34,871 bases of DNA. It comes from Burkholderiales bacterium (GTDB lineage Bacteria; Pseudomonadota; Gammaproteobacteria; Burkholderiales; Burkholderiaceae_C). The notes below the pieces were generated by a model. It was given only the letters and a program-made list of their open reading frames with translations. It was not told the origin of the DNA and made no database searches. Each line of letters begins with the position of its first letter. The first letter of the stretch is position 1. Below, in pieces: positions 7,489 through 16,557 of this stretch. The translations under genes were made by a program, and so were the position numbers. The DNA lies in contig JAFLDG010000009.1 in the NCBI GenBank assembly GCA_017302495.1, positions 1 through 34,871 on the forward strand, given 5' to 3'.

Positions 7489-7649
7489 CGATTCCGGCGT
7501 GGCGCAGATTGCTCGTCGGACGCGGATCGTCTGGATCGGACGACAACCGACTCTTTGGTTGCTATCTCGACTCGGGCTGCCACAGCCAAGAAGAGCCCGT
7601 TGTTTGCATCTGGCGCAGTTAGTAGTACTGTTGCAGCTCTGAAAGCGCC

Positions 7650-7982
7650 ATGCGAAAAGCCGTCTTCATCTTCTTTCTCGCGCTGGGCATCGCGGCAGGC
7701 GCGTTGGCCACGCGAGGCGACGACTGGGGCGTGAGCGCCGTCATGATGGCGGTGGGGGCGATGTTCGGCGCTGCGGTAGGTGGTGGCTTGGCGAGCATCG
7801 GTAAGAAGCAGGGACGGCTGGCGCTTCGCACAGAGGAAAAGATCGATCCTATTCCCGGCATGGGCACGTCGAGCCGGGATCTTGCTGCGAACTATTGGCG
7901 AGACAAGGGCTCACCGCCATTCACCCGAATGCCTGATGCTGAGCCGGATCGACACATGTTCGATCCCGACAAAGTCGGCTGA
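7650..7982 (+). CDS. Small predicted membrane protein of unknown function (110 aa)
   Basis: The N-terminus has one hydrophobic segment (V-F-I-F-F-L-A-L-G-I-A-A-G-A-L-A, about 5-20) that could be a signal peptide or anchor. A second Gly/Ala-rich segment spans about 28-48 (V-M-M-A-V-G-A-M-F-G-A-A-V-G-G-G-L). The rest is soluble and charged, with a C-terminal Y-W-R-D-K-G and a Pro/Asp-rich tail. I do not recognise the family. The gene converges on traG, leaving 5 bases between stop codons. The codon pattern and clean hydrophobic layout support a real gene; the ribosome-binding site is weak. Confidence 0.6.
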   Translation: MRKAVFIFFLALGIAAGALATRGDDWGVSAVMMAVGAMFGAAVGGGLASIGKKQGRLALRTEEKIDPIPGMGTSSRDLAANYWRDKGSPPFTRMPDAEPDRHMFDPDKVG

Positions 7983-7987
7983 CTGAG

Positions 7988-10765
7988 CTACTCTTTTCGA
8001 AGTGCGTCTTTGACGGCCTGGCGCGCGTCGTCGATGCTGCCGGCAGCATCTTCCTTGGCTTGCTTCCCGGTCTGTTTCATCAGCGACCGTTTGGATGAGA
8101 GAGTGCCGTCAGGCCCGCGAGTGACTTGCGCGTTCCGATCGAATACCTCTCCTTCCGCTGCAGCTGCCGATCGAACGCGTGCCCCCTGATCGCGGACGGT
8201 ACTGCGCACGTCGGAGGCCGGCTGCGGACCGTCCCTCTTAACGTGGGCGGCGCCCTCGAACTGCACCACCTTGCTCCTGTTCTGTCCGTGTTGCGCGGAC
8301 ACGTCCCGCTCAAGCGCAGGATCTACGGCTGTCTCGTTGTGACGAGTCCGCACTTCTTCGAAGGAACTCGGGATGCCGCTTGCATCGGAAAACACCCGAT
8401 TCGGCTTTGGTGATTGGCGCGCCAGTTCCGCCTCCATCATGGTGCGGGCCGCGGAGCTGGTGCCGCCATACTGCTCGGCGTACCGAGTGAACATGCTGAG
8501 GTTGTAGGGGTCTTGCGCGATGTCGATCGAAATGACCTCGCCGCGTTCGTACGCCGTCGCAACGCGCTCAGCAAAGGCGGTGCGTTCAGCCAGACTGGCG
8601 TCGGCACGCTCCGAGCGTGATGTCGTTGCAGCCAGTCGCGAGGACATGTCCCGACCATCCCGTGTGTCGCTCGCGATCAAGGTTGCGAAGCTCTTGTCCC
8701 GGGAAACACGGTCACCGAACTGCTTGAACTCGGCGATCTGCTCGTTGGTCATGCTACCAAGGACTTTTCGTTCTTCGGCTGACAGGCTGGAGGAATAGCT
8801 CTTGTCGGCGGAGGCGTTGCCTTGAATCCCCGCAAATGGCGTGCTTACGCCGAGGTGAGCGGAGGCACCAAGCGCGATGCGGGCGACCTGTGCCTGGGAC
8901 AGTCCGGTCGTGCTGGCGATGCTCTGAGTGATCTGATCCAGTCGATTGAGCGTTTCACCCCACTGCTCGAAGCTGCTGGAGGTGGATCCCGTGGTTTCCC
9001 GCGAAGAGCGCAGTTTTGTCACCCCGCGTGTGAAGGCCTCCGTGAGCGCGGCCGAGCGTTCGTTGCTTGCAGCCACGGCCTCGCCCCGCGCAGTGACGAC
9101 CTCTCGGCTGGCATCGCTGACATCCTGCTCCGACACCCGCATCGAAACCACCCGGGACGCGTAGCCCTGGTTCCTCAACAGGCTGACGGCCGTGCGGCCG
9201 GTGAGTGCATTCGAGGAGAACGTGTTCCCGGTCAGGTCGTTCTGCCATGAACTCATAAACGCCGAAGTGCGGTTCGGCGCCAGCTGAAACTGGTCCATCG
9301 CCACGTTGCCCAGGGCGACGTTGCCGACGGCCGCAGCACCCGTCGTGCCGGACAGCGTGCTCTGCAGACCCGACAAGCCCCCGACCAGCGCCGTGCCGAA
9401 ATTCTCCATGCGCTTGAGCGCAGCCCAGGCGATGAACGGGATGCTGATCGCCAGATAGCCGACCGCGGCCTCGCCGGAGATCGCACGGGAGTAGATCGTC
9501 GATGCCGTCTGCAGCGACAGCGCCCTGACACCGGTCCCTAGATCGGCCGCGGCAGCCAGGTCATAGGCGGCGTAGATCGACGCCATGTAGTTCAGCACCG
9601 CATACAGCGGCGGCCACAGCTGGATCCAGATCAGGATCGCCGCATAACCCTTGAAGGCGATCATCGTCTCCCGGCCGCTGGTCAGCAGCAGCAGCAGGAC
9701 CAGCAGCGGGAACAGCGCATAGGTGACGGCCTCGATGACGTTCCTGAACACCGGCAGCGCCTGCTCGGCCACCTTGCCGTAATTCAACCAGGTGGCGTTC
9801 TGCTGCGCCACGGCCTGGGCCCGGCCTACGGCCAGCACCATCGCGGCCGGATCGTTGACCTTCTGGCCGATGATTCTGCCGGTGTCCTCGATCGCGTTCA
9901 GCACCGCGTTCTGCCGGATCAGGTCCGCCGCCGTGGCCGCCGCCGTGGCGATGTTGTTCTTCACGTAGGCCTGCTGGATCTGGCCGGCAATGACCGCGGC
10001 CGCGGCCGCGCCGGGCAGCGTCGGATTCAGCTGGAAGGCCAGCTTGCCCTGGAGGCGGGTGATCTGCGCTGGCAGCCGGGCGTTGAGGTTGAGGTAGACG
10101 TTCGGGCACGTGTCGACATTGACCGCGGCTGCGGCGCCGGTAAGGGTGGTGAAGCGCGCCGGATTGGGTGTCGCCATCAGTGCCCAGACATCGTCCGACG
10201 CGGCGAAGACCCCGGGATCGACCCTGCCATCGATCAGGTCATACATCGTGCAGTTGTGGATGTAGTTGATCAGGTCGGTGCGGAAGCCCGGGTCCTGGAA
10301 GACGACGCCGCCGGTGTCGCGGATCAGGCGGTTTCCGAACATCAGGCCGTTCTTCTCGTAGCTCAGCTCGCTCGGCAGGCCGCCGGCGCCTGCGATCACC
10401 TGGAACGCGGTCTCGAAAAGCTGAGTCAGCGTGTGTCCGATGGTGCTGGTGAGGCTGCCGAGCAGGGCCACGCCGAAGGGCACGTTGGCCACCACCTTGA
10501 CGGCCGAGCCGCCGGTCTTGTCGACGATGCCGACGGTGACGCGCGGCACGATCAGCACCGAGAACACCAGCACCACGGTCGCCAGCCACTTCCAGCCCTG
10601 GAGCTTTTCGGGGGCGAAGGCATAGGCGATCAGCGCCGCGACAAAGCCGCAGAAGGCCACCGCCGCGACGGCGGCCATGTAATCGCTGGAGGCGTGGATG
10701 GCGGCGGCCGCGTTGAAGATGCCGAACAGACTGTCGGAGTTCTGGTAGGCGTAGATCTCCCACAT
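7988..10765 (-). CDS. traG: F-type conjugation protein TraG, mating-pair stabilisation (925 aa)
   Basis: Inner-membrane protein of F-type secretion systems, needed for pilus assembly through its N-terminal part and for mating-pair stabilisation and entry exclusion through its C-terminal part. The N-terminus M-W-E-I-Y-A-Y-Q-N is characteristic. Hydrophobic segments occur at about 32-55, 60-80 and 95-115, then a cluster around 345-400 and 425-445. From about 500 it is hydrophilic, Ser/Ala/Arg-rich and partly disordered, like F TraG (about 938 aa). The gene starts 21 bases after traH and is the last gene of the minus-strand tra run. Hydrophobic layout and position support the call strongly. Confidence 0.93.
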   Translation of the reverse strand: MWEIYAYQNSDSLFGIFNAAAAIHASSDYMAAVAAVAFCGFVAALIAYAFAPEKLQGWKWLATVVLVFSVLIVPRVTVGIVDKTGGSAVKVVANVPFGVALLGSLTSTIGHTLTQLFETAFQVIAGAGGLPSELSYEKNGLMFGNRLIRDTGGVVFQDPGFRTDLINYIHNCTMYDLIDGRVDPGVFAASDDVWALMATPNPARFTTLTGAAAAVNVDTCPNVYLNLNARLPAQITRLQGKLAFQLNPTLPGAAAAAVIAGQIQQAYVKNNIATAAATAADLIRQNAVLNAIEDTGRIIGQKVNDPAAMVLAVGRAQAVAQQNATWLNYGKVAEQALPVFRNVIEAVTYALFPLLVLLLLLTSGRETMIAFKGYAAILIWIQLWPPLYAVLNYMASIYAAYDLAAAADLGTGVRALSLQTASTIYSRAISGEAAVGYLAISIPFIAWAALKRMENFGTALVGGLSGLQSTLSGTTGAAAVGNVALGNVAMDQFQLAPNRTSAFMSSWQNDLTGNTFSSNALTGRTAVSLLRNQGYASRVVSMRVSEQDVSDASREVVTARGEAVAASNERSAALTEAFTRGVTKLRSSRETTGSTSSSFEQWGETLNRLDQITQSIASTTGLSQAQVARIALGASAHLGVSTPFAGIQGNASADKSYSSSLSAEERKVLGSMTNEQIAEFKQFGDRVSRDKSFATLIASDTRDGRDMSSRLAATTSRSERADASLAERTAFAERVATAYERGEVISIDIAQDPYNLSMFTRYAEQYGGTSSAARTMMEAELARQSPKPNRVFSDASGIPSSFEEVRTRHNETAVDPALERDVSAQHGQNRSKVVQFEGAAHVKRDGPQPASDVRSTVRDQGARVRSAAAAEGEVFDRNAQVTRGPDGTLSSKRSLMKQTGKQAKEDAAGSIDDARQAVKDALRKE

Positions 10766-10786
10766 GGCGCGTCCCGCACCGTGCCG

Positions 10787-12235
10787 CTATCGCGACACGA
10801 AGGCGGCCTGCTGCCCCAGCATGTCCAGCACATGCTGCGGCATGCTCGAGCGCAGCTGCCGTTCGAGCTGTTCCAGGTGGCTGGCGACGGCGCGGAACGA
10901 GCCGACCTTCTGGTACAGCAGGTTCTTCTCCTGCGCCAGCTGCAGCAGCATCGCCTGGGCGCGTTGGCGCACGTGGTTGGCGAGTTCGCGCTGGGCCTGC
11001 TGCAGCGTGTAGTCCTTGTCGAGCGCGCCCATGCCGACGCGCAGGTTGCGCTCAAGGAACACGTAGGCATAGTCGGCAGCGATCACGTCGCGGTACTGGC
11101 CGATCAGGCTGTCCGACAGGCCCGAGCCGGGAATGGTCGCGCCGATGGACAGCATCTTGTAGACCGGCTCGGTGGTCTGGTTGACGAAGCCAACCTCGGG
11201 CGAGTTGTTCGGGATGGCCGCGCGCGTGGCGATCTTGTCGGCGATCGAGCGCATCAAGGTCTCGACGCGGGCCGTGAACGGCGTGTGTTTGTAGGCGACG
11301 TCCAGGGTGACGACGTCGCAGTTGACGTAGTCGTTGCAGCGCAGCAGGTGCTGCGTCACGTTGCCGCCAGCGCCGGCGGCCTGGCCGTAGAGCAGATGGC
11401 TGATCGAGGTGATGGTCGGAGCGATCGGCTCGGGGTCGCGCGCGGCGTTCTCTGGGTAGAAGATCACCGTGCCGACCAGGCTCATGATCAGTTCGCGCTC
11501 GGGGTCGTCGAGATAGGCGCCGGCGCGCTGCAGCGCCTTCCAGGTCAGGTTGCCGACGAAGGGGGCCTTGTTGCGCAGGTTGGGGTCGGCAGAGGCCCGG
11601 GCCGAGTTCAGGATGTTGCTTCGATCGGTCGCGCAGCGGCGTCGGGCCGCATCGCGGTCGGGCTCCAGGCCCATCTCGATCGCCAGGTCGGAACAGGCCT
11701 CCTGCGCGCTGTAGCCGAGCGCCTCCGCGCCAGTGCTGACAATCGCCTTGGCGGTCTCGCAGGAGTTGATGCGCGCGTTGTTGATCCAGGTCTCCAGTCC
11801 CTTGGCCCACTTGGTCAACCCGCCCAGCAAGGGCGAAACCGATTCCAGCGCGAGCTGGAAGGCGATGCCCGGCAGTGCGGCGGTGATGTTGCGCAGCATG
11901 TTCTTGAACTCCGCCGCCGAGATGTGCGAGAAGGCGCCGCCGAACACGTCGATGCCGCCGCATCCCGCCTTCGCGTTCGGAAACTGCACGGCGGTCAGCT
12001 GGTAGACCTTGTTCGGCGCGCGCATGAACAGGTTGCCGCCGGCGTAGGTGTTGAAGGTCTGGCCGCGGAAGGCGCCGGGTTGTGTGTAGTTCCCGATCGC
12101 GCCGAGGCTGTCGAACATGCTGTTCACCTCGGCATTCAGGTCGCCAGCCTGCAACGGCAGCGGCGACAGAGCGAGGGCGACGGCTGCGGCTGTCGCAGTC
12201 GTGCGCCGCAGGAGGATTCTTGGATGCGGGCTCAT
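10787..12235 (-). CDS. traH: F-type conjugation protein TraH (482 aa)
   Basis: Periplasmic or outer-membrane-associated pilus assembly protein, which in F works with TraF, TraU, TraW, TrbB and TrbI in pilus extension and retraction. A signal peptide runs to about L-P-L-Q-A-G (residue 31). The mature start D-L-N-A-E-V-N-S-M-F and the segments Y-A-G-G-N-L-F-M-R, G-C-G-G-I-D-V-F-G-G-A-F and N-S-C-E-T-A are TraH hallmarks. Length is close to F TraH (about 458 aa). The ATG overlaps the traF stop in an ATGA, so the two are probably translationally coupled. Confidence 0.94.
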   Translation of the reverse strand: MSPHPRILLRRTTATAAAVALALSPLPLQAGDLNAEVNSMFDSLGAIGNYTQPGAFRGQTFNTYAGGNLFMRAPNKVYQLTAVQFPNAKAGCGGIDVFGGAFSHISAAEFKNMLRNITAALPGIAFQLALESVSPLLGGLTKWAKGLETWINNARINSCETAKAIVSTGAEALGYSAQEACSDLAIEMGLEPDRDAARRRCATDRSNILNSARASADPNLRNKAPFVGNLTWKALQRAGAYLDDPERELIMSLVGTVIFYPENAARDPEPIAPTITSISHLLYGQAAGAGGNVTQHLLRCNDYVNCDVVTLDVAYKHTPFTARVETLMRSIADKIATRAAIPNNSPEVGFVNQTTEPVYKMLSIGATIPGSGLSDSLIGQYRDVIAADYAYVFLERNLRVGMGALDKDYTLQQAQRELANHVRQRAQAMLLQLAQEKNLLYQKVGSFRAVASHLEQLERQLRSSMPQHVLDMLGQQAAFVSR

Positions 12236-13095
12236 GGCGCTCCTCGGTTTACAACGGCCTGCTGACCGGCGAGCGGCGCCGCGCCGATCGAGGGGGCGGT
12301 CCCGACGATGGCGATGCGCTCCAGCAACTGCGCTTCGGACAGCACACCGAAGCCGATCGGTGTGATCACACCGGTGAAGGGTTGCGCGAGGTACACGGCC
12401 GGCACCTGGCTGACCTGCAGCGTGCGCGAGATGCCGTTGTCGCGGCGCGCGTCCGCAAAACCCGGCATCGGACCGCCGTCCACGCTGACGGCCACCACTC
12501 GGATGCCGTACCGGGCCTGGAAGGCCTGCAGCGTCGGCGCGAAGGCATGGCAGTAGGGGCAGTCACCGCGGAAGAAGAACAGCAGCACGTGGTCACGGCC
12601 GAGCGCGCCAATCGATTCGCTGCGCTGCGCCATCTGAAACTGATCGAAGACTTCCAGCGCCTTGGCGTTGACCGGTCGTCCCTGCAGGCTAGGGTCCAGC
12701 TCCGGCGAAGCCCAGGCGATGCGCTGTGCCATGTCGGCGAAGGTCGAGGCGCGTGACACCACCTGGGACTCCAGCTCCATGTAGCGCCGCACATTGGCTT
12801 CGGTCGGGCGCATGACGGCAATGTGGCGTGTCTCCTCAAGTGCCTTCTGCAGCCGCTCGAATTCGATCAGCTCGGCGCGCCGGGTGGGGACCGGCTTCGA
12901 CGGAGGAAGGGCGAGTCGCGATGGGAGTGGCGCTCGATGCTCGAACTCCGGCTCGGGGTCCTCATAGAAGTGCCAGCCCCGCCAGTTGTCGGCCCAGTAG
13001 CGAAGCGGCGCACTGGGTTCGGCCGCGAAGCTCGACGCCACGGCCACAAGCAAGGCGCAAAGGGCCGGGATGACCTTCATCAGCAGGCCCGTCAC
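12232..13095 (-). CDS. traF: F-type conjugation protein TraF, thioredoxin-fold (287 aa)
   Basis: Periplasmic pilus-assembly protein. It has a signal peptide, then the TraF signature G-W-H-F-Y-E-D-P at about 40-47, helical middle parts (R-A-E-L-I-E-F-E-R-L-Q-K-A-L-E) and a thioredoxin-like domain from about 160. F-F-F-R-G-D-C-P-Y-C-H-A-F-A-P carries a C-P-Y-C active-site pair, which F TraF itself lacks, so it could be redox-active. The chosen GTG at 13095 forms a GTGA overlap with the upstream stop. An ATG at 13080 would also give an intact signal peptide and is a serious alternative. Confidence 0.9.
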   Translation of the reverse strand: MTGLLMKVIPALCALLVAVASSFAAEPSAPLRYWADNWRGWHFYEDPEPEFEHRAPLPSRLALPPSKPVPTRRAELIEFERLQKALEETRHIAVMRPTEANVRRYMELESQVVSRASTFADMAQRIAWASPELDPSLQGRPVNAKALEVFDQFQMAQRSESIGALGRDHVLLFFFRGDCPYCHAFAPTLQAFQARYGIRVVAVSVDGGPMPGFADARRDNGISRTLQVSQVPAVYLAQPFTGVITPIGFGVLSEAQLLERIAIVGTAPSIGAAPLAGQQAVVNRGAP

Positions 13096-13466
13096 AACAG
13101 CGACTTCGGCGGCCGGCCGTCGCGGCAGAAGTCGATACCGAAGTCGATGGTCTGGCGGCGCGGTGACGGCGTACCGGGCAGCTGCACGCCGTCCTGCCAG
13201 AAGCTGACCTTGAGGCGACTGCAGCCCGCCTGAGCGTAGCGCCGCTCGGTGCTCACGTCGATGTAGATCGGCGTCGTGCCCTGGAAGCGCTGCGTGATGG
13301 CCTCGGCGACCTCACCCGCCAGCACCCCTTGCGCCTGGCCGCTCGGCGCATCGAGGGCCGCGATCAGCAGCTGTTTCGCATCACGCACGGCCAAGCGATG
13401 CTGTGCGTGAGCACTGCCGACCTCACAAAGCGCCACCGCCAGGGCGAGGACCCGACAAAGCTTCAT
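13092..13466 (-). CDS. Secreted protein of unknown function in the tra operon (124 aa)
   Basis: A signal peptide is clear (M-K-L-C-R-V-L-A-L-A-V-A-L, cleavage near A-H-A-Q). The mature part has two cysteines, in A-G-C-S-R-L-K-V and D-F-C-R-D-G, able to form a disulfide in the periplasm, and strand-rich text such as T-P-I-Y-I-D-V-S-T-E-R-R-Y. The gene sits between traN and traF with 4-base overlaps on both sides (ATGA with traN, GTGA with traF). This implies co-translation and a role in mating-pair formation. I do not recognise a named family. Its position among disulfide-rich partners fits the dedicated DsbC-like protein encoded upstream. Confidence 0.8.
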   Translation of the reverse strand: MKLCRVLALAVALCEVGSAHAQHRLAVRDAKQLLIAALDAPSGQAQGVLAGEVAEAITQRFQGTTPIYIDVSTERRYAQAGCSRLKVSFWQDGVQLPGTPSPRRQTIDFGIDFCRDGRPPKSLL

Positions 13467-15832
13467 TGGCACCTGCCCTGACCGAAGTAGCAGTTCGGGA
13501 TCCGTCCACCGCCTTGGGCCTGCAAGGCGCCGACATTCGGCAGCGTCGGCACGAGCGAGGCGTAGAACTCCGACAGATCCATCGCCGCAAAATCCAGCGT
13601 CTGCAACTGTGCGACGCTGAAACCCGAGCAGTCGGGATCCTGCGCCGTGCCCCAGCCCTTGCCGACCTGGGCCCGGCCCTGCTCATTGACGATGCGCGCC
13701 AGCACCGAGTTGAAGCAGCACTTCGAGGTCGTGTGTTCGATGCACGAGACGCAGCGGCCGAGGATGCGGATGCACGACGAGCACCAGGTGCCGGTCGTGC
13801 GGCACAGCTTGGCGCCTTCTTTCATCGCGAGCTTGCCCTCTACTTCGTTGCAGGACAGCATCGACATGGCGATGTAGATCACCACCGCGATGGCCAGCGA
13901 CCAGGGGTCGAAGGCCAGCACCACGCTCTCGCCGGCATAGAGCACGGCCGAGCCGGCAGGCAGCGCCGTACCGTTCACGGCGACCGTCACGCCATAGCTC
14001 GTGAAGCTGCCGTTGAAGCCCGCGCCGCTGAGCAGCGCCGACATGCCCTGGACCAGGAACTCGCGGTTGCTGGCATTCATCAGCACGTCGTAGACCAGCC
14101 TGGAGCCCACGCCCAGCAGGCTCTGGTTGTTCATGCCCGCACCTGCCGCGTCGGTGTAGCAGCAGTCCTTCAACAGCCGGTCACGGCAGCGGTTGTCCTC
14201 GCCCTTGAAGACCTGCATGCGGTCGGTGTCGAAATAGACGCCGGCTTCCCGGCCCGCTTCGAGCAGCGACATGCTGCGCGCGAAGTCCGGGTCGTTCGGG
14301 GCGCGGATGTCGAAGCAATTGCCGTTCAGGCAGAAGACATCGGACGGGCAGTTGCTGGCCGTCGTGACGCTCTGCGCCGGCACCGGGCAGCTGTAGCCGT
14401 CCTCGTAGACCTCGCAGACGCCGGTCGCCGCGTTCGTCTGCCTGCAAATGGAACTGCGCGGTGTGCAACCGGCGGCGACCAGCGGGGCGCACTGGTCGGC
14501 GGACTGCGCGCCGTCGCAGCTCATCGTGCTCGTGTACTCCCAGCAGTCGCGCGTCAGCGTGACACCGTCGACCACCTTGGTCGCCGGGCCATCGGAGCAG
14601 ATCTCGGCGGTGCTGGCAGTGCATCGGCCCCCTGCGACCAACGCAGGGCATTGGTCGATCCACTGGTCCTTGGTGGTCAGCGTCGTCGCCGGCAGTGTGT
14701 AGGCCAGCCGCATCGTCGGGATGGCGCCGAAGCCAGGATTGATGGCCCAGCCGGACACCGCTCGCTCGCTGTCGAGGTTCCAGTAGGCACCGGGGAACGT
14801 GCCAGTGATGTCGACGCCGAAGTAGGAACCGCTGCCGCCGGCCGGTGCATAGCAGCGGGTGTCCTCCAGCGTCGTGGTCGTGCAACCGGTGTCCCAGTGG
14901 CAGACGGCGTCCTGGATGTTGTCGCCGCTCTGCGTGCCCGGCCGGCACGCGGCGTAGGTCGGCAGGAACGGTGGCACGCGGGTGCAGGTGTAGCCGGCAT
15001 CCACGCTGCCGCTGCATTCGTCGCGAGACTCGGCCGCAATCATCGCCGTCAGCGAGCACTGCGAGCCGTCACAGCGCTTGTCGGCCACCCAGATGGCCGA
15101 GCCCGAGGGCAGCACCGCGACGCGCTCGGGAAACAGCGCCGGCACGCTCATGTTCACGTCGAAGAACGCCAGTGGCGTGCTGTCCCGCGTGACGCGCATG
15201 TGCTGCGCCGTCTCCGGCCGGTCGGGCAGGCATTGCACGTCGATGGCGGTGCGGCCGGACCCTGCGTGGGCAAACCAGTCGCCGGGCGTGCAGTTGCTGC
15301 TGCGCTCGGTCGACACCGTCAGCGAGCGGGTGCAACGGTAGTTGCCGATACCCACATGGCGCAGGCAGCTGCGCATCTCAGTGCTGGCGGGCAGGTTGCT
15401 GACGGTGGTGGTGCAGCCGCTGTAGTAGCTCGCCAGACTGCCGAGCACGCTGGACGGACTGCGGCCGATGGCGCGCGCTGCGGCCACCGCTGGATCATCC
15501 GCGGTGATGGCGGGCCGAGGCGTGTTGGCGGAGGCCTGTGCACCGGTCAGCGCCTGGCAGACCGGGTCGCTCGGCATCGTCGCGCACAGGGCCAGGCGCG
15601 CGCTGCCCTGGGCCGCGAGATCGGGCTGGCGGTAATAGGAGCGCTCCGGCGGCGCCGTCGAGTAGCCAGCGACCACCGCGCTGGCGCCTGGCGCGGTGAT
15701 GCCGCCTCGGGCAATCGGGTTCGCGGCCCGACCGGCGGCCACGCCCTCGTCGTGCGGGCCCGCCAGGCTCGCCGTCTGGGTCGTCACGAAGCAGGCGAGA
15801 TTCAACCAGATGACGGCCTTGCGCAAGTTCAT
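13463..15832 (-). CDS. traN: F-type conjugation protein TraN, mating-pair stabilisation (789 aa)
   Basis: Large Cys-rich outer-membrane protein that in F contacts receptors on the recipient and stabilises mating pairs. A signal peptide starts M-N-L-R-K-A-V-I-W-L-N-L. The mature protein contains many cysteines, including C-P-S-D-V-F-C-L-N-G-N-C, D-C-C-Y-T-D and C-S-S-C-I-R-I-L-G-R-C, as in TraN of SXT/R391-like and F-like elements; the length is in the larger class. I chose the start at 15832 because it gives the signal peptide and an ATGA overlap with trbC. The open frame upstream of it has no protein character. The Cys content ties it to the DsbC-like helper. Confidence 0.93.
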   Translation of the reverse strand: MNLRKAVIWLNLACFVTTQTASLAGPHDEGVAAGRAANPIARGGITAPGASAVVAGYSTAPPERSYYRQPDLAAQGSARLALCATMPSDPVCQALTGAQASANTPRPAITADDPAVAAARAIGRSPSSVLGSLASYYSGCTTTVSNLPASTEMRSCLRHVGIGNYRCTRSLTVSTERSSNCTPGDWFAHAGSGRTAIDVQCLPDRPETAQHMRVTRDSTPLAFFDVNMSVPALFPERVAVLPSGSAIWVADKRCDGSQCSLTAMIAAESRDECSGSVDAGYTCTRVPPFLPTYAACRPGTQSGDNIQDAVCHWDTGCTTTTLEDTRCYAPAGGSGSYFGVDITGTFPGAYWNLDSERAVSGWAINPGFGAIPTMRLAYTLPATTLTTKDQWIDQCPALVAGGRCTASTAEICSDGPATKVVDGVTLTRDCWEYTSTMSCDGAQSADQCAPLVAAGCTPRSSICRQTNAATGVCEVYEDGYSCPVPAQSVTTASNCPSDVFCLNGNCFDIRAPNDPDFARSMSLLEAGREAGVYFDTDRMQVFKGEDNRCRDRLLKDCCYTDAAGAGMNNQSLLGVGSRLVYDVLMNASNREFLVQGMSALLSGAGFNGSFTSYGVTVAVNGTALPAGSAVLYAGESVVLAFDPWSLAIAVVIYIAMSMLSCNEVEGKLAMKEGAKLCRTTGTWCSSCIRILGRCVSCIEHTTSKCCFNSVLARIVNEQGRAQVGKGWGTAQDPDCSGFSVAQLQTLDFAAMDLSEFYASLVPTLPNVGALQAQGGGRIPNCYFGQGRCQ

Positions 15833-16557
15833 CGTGGGGCTCCCTTCATGCGTCGCAGGAAGGACGATGCGTCCCGGGCCATCGCGGGTGCCGAGCGTTC
15901 GAAGAAGCTCAGCGCGTAGTCCAGGCTGACGTCGCCTGCGGCCATCACGAACTGGTCGTTGGCCAGGCAAGTGCCGCTGCTGCAAGGCTGCGCCGAAGCC
16001 CCGCCGCGTACCAGCACGAAGGAGGGGGTGCGCACGATCGAGAAGCGGTCGAAGGCCTGCGGATCGATCTGCACGGCCACGCGGCGCTCGCCGATCAGGC
16101 GCTGCATGCGCTCGACGGTGTCGCGCATCGAGCCATTGACCAAGCCTCGCAGTACCAGCGTGCCTCCCGCGCGCGCGGCCTGGTCGAGCAGCCGGCTGAT
16201 CGTGGCCTCGGGCATGGCGAAGCTGACGAAGACCAGTAGGGTGGAGCGCGGTGCGGCGGCAAGCGCCGGCTGATCGGCGTTGGCGTCGAAGCCCTTGGCG
16301 AGCGCCTCCAGGTCGATAGGCGCCTTTGTGACGGGCTGGGGCAGGGCGTCGGTGCGCGGCGCTGCAGGCAGCGGCACGCGCGCCAGCTCGGCGTCCGTGG
16401 GCATGCGATGACTTTGGCGGGCGCGCTCGATGTCGGCGTCCGTCACCGGGAGTGGGACTTGGCCGAACGCGGCGCCCGCCAGCGCCATCGCGCCGCTCGC
16501 CCGCACGACCGCGGCGACGATGCGGCATCGAGCCGGGCGGCGATCAGAAGCCCACAC
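15829..16557 (-). CDS. trbC: F-type conjugation protein TrbC (about 242 aa)
   Basis: Periplasmic pilus-assembly protein that in F interacts with TraW. After the leader, Q-V-P-L-P-V-T-D-A-D-I-E-R-A-R is followed by the conserved TrbC core L-L-V-F-V-S-F-A-M-P, G-G-T-L-V-L-R-G-L-V-N-G-S-M and I-D-P-Q-A-F-D-R-F-S-I-V-R-T-P-S-F-V-L, a thioredoxin-like region. The start is uncertain. A GTG at 16557 gives a full signal peptide (basic n-region, then I-V-A-A-V-V hydrophobic core) and a 14-base overlap with traU. A GTG at 16506 or an ATG at 16488 are shorter options. The stop overlaps the traN start in an ATGA. Confidence 0.88.
   Translation of the reverse strand: MWASDRRPARCRIVAAVVRASGAMALAGAAFGQVPLPVTDADIERARQSHRMPTDAELARVPLPAAPRTDALPQPVTKAPIDLEALAKGFDANADQPALAAAPRSTLLVFVSFAMPEATISRLLDQAARAGGTLVLRGLVNGSMRDTVERMQRLIGERRVAVQIDPQAFDRFSIVRTPSFVLVRGGASAQPCSSGTCLANDQFVMAAGDVSLDYALSFFERSAPAMARDASSFLRRMKGAPR

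Noticed and set aside
7600..7630. Possible promoter before the small membrane protein (TTGTTT, 17 bases, TAGTAC)
   Set aside because: Both hexamers match the consensus poorly, so it is not listed as a feature.
10256..12265. 669-codon plus-strand open frame opposite traG/traH
   Set aside because: Low-complexity composition and full overlap with clearly conserved traG and traH on the other strand.
12232..13080. traF start at the ATG 13080 instead of the GTG 13095
   Set aside because: Not excluded; the GTG was preferred only because it continues the overlap pattern, as the traB GTG does.
13403..15919. 838-codon plus-strand open frame opposite traN
   Set aside because: A shadow of traN; rich in Arg/His/Gly/Ala without motifs.
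15833..16528. Upstream extension of the traN frame (to 1021 aa)
   Set aside because: It overlaps trbC in another frame; the ATG at 15832 gives a signal peptide and the operon's ATGA overlap.
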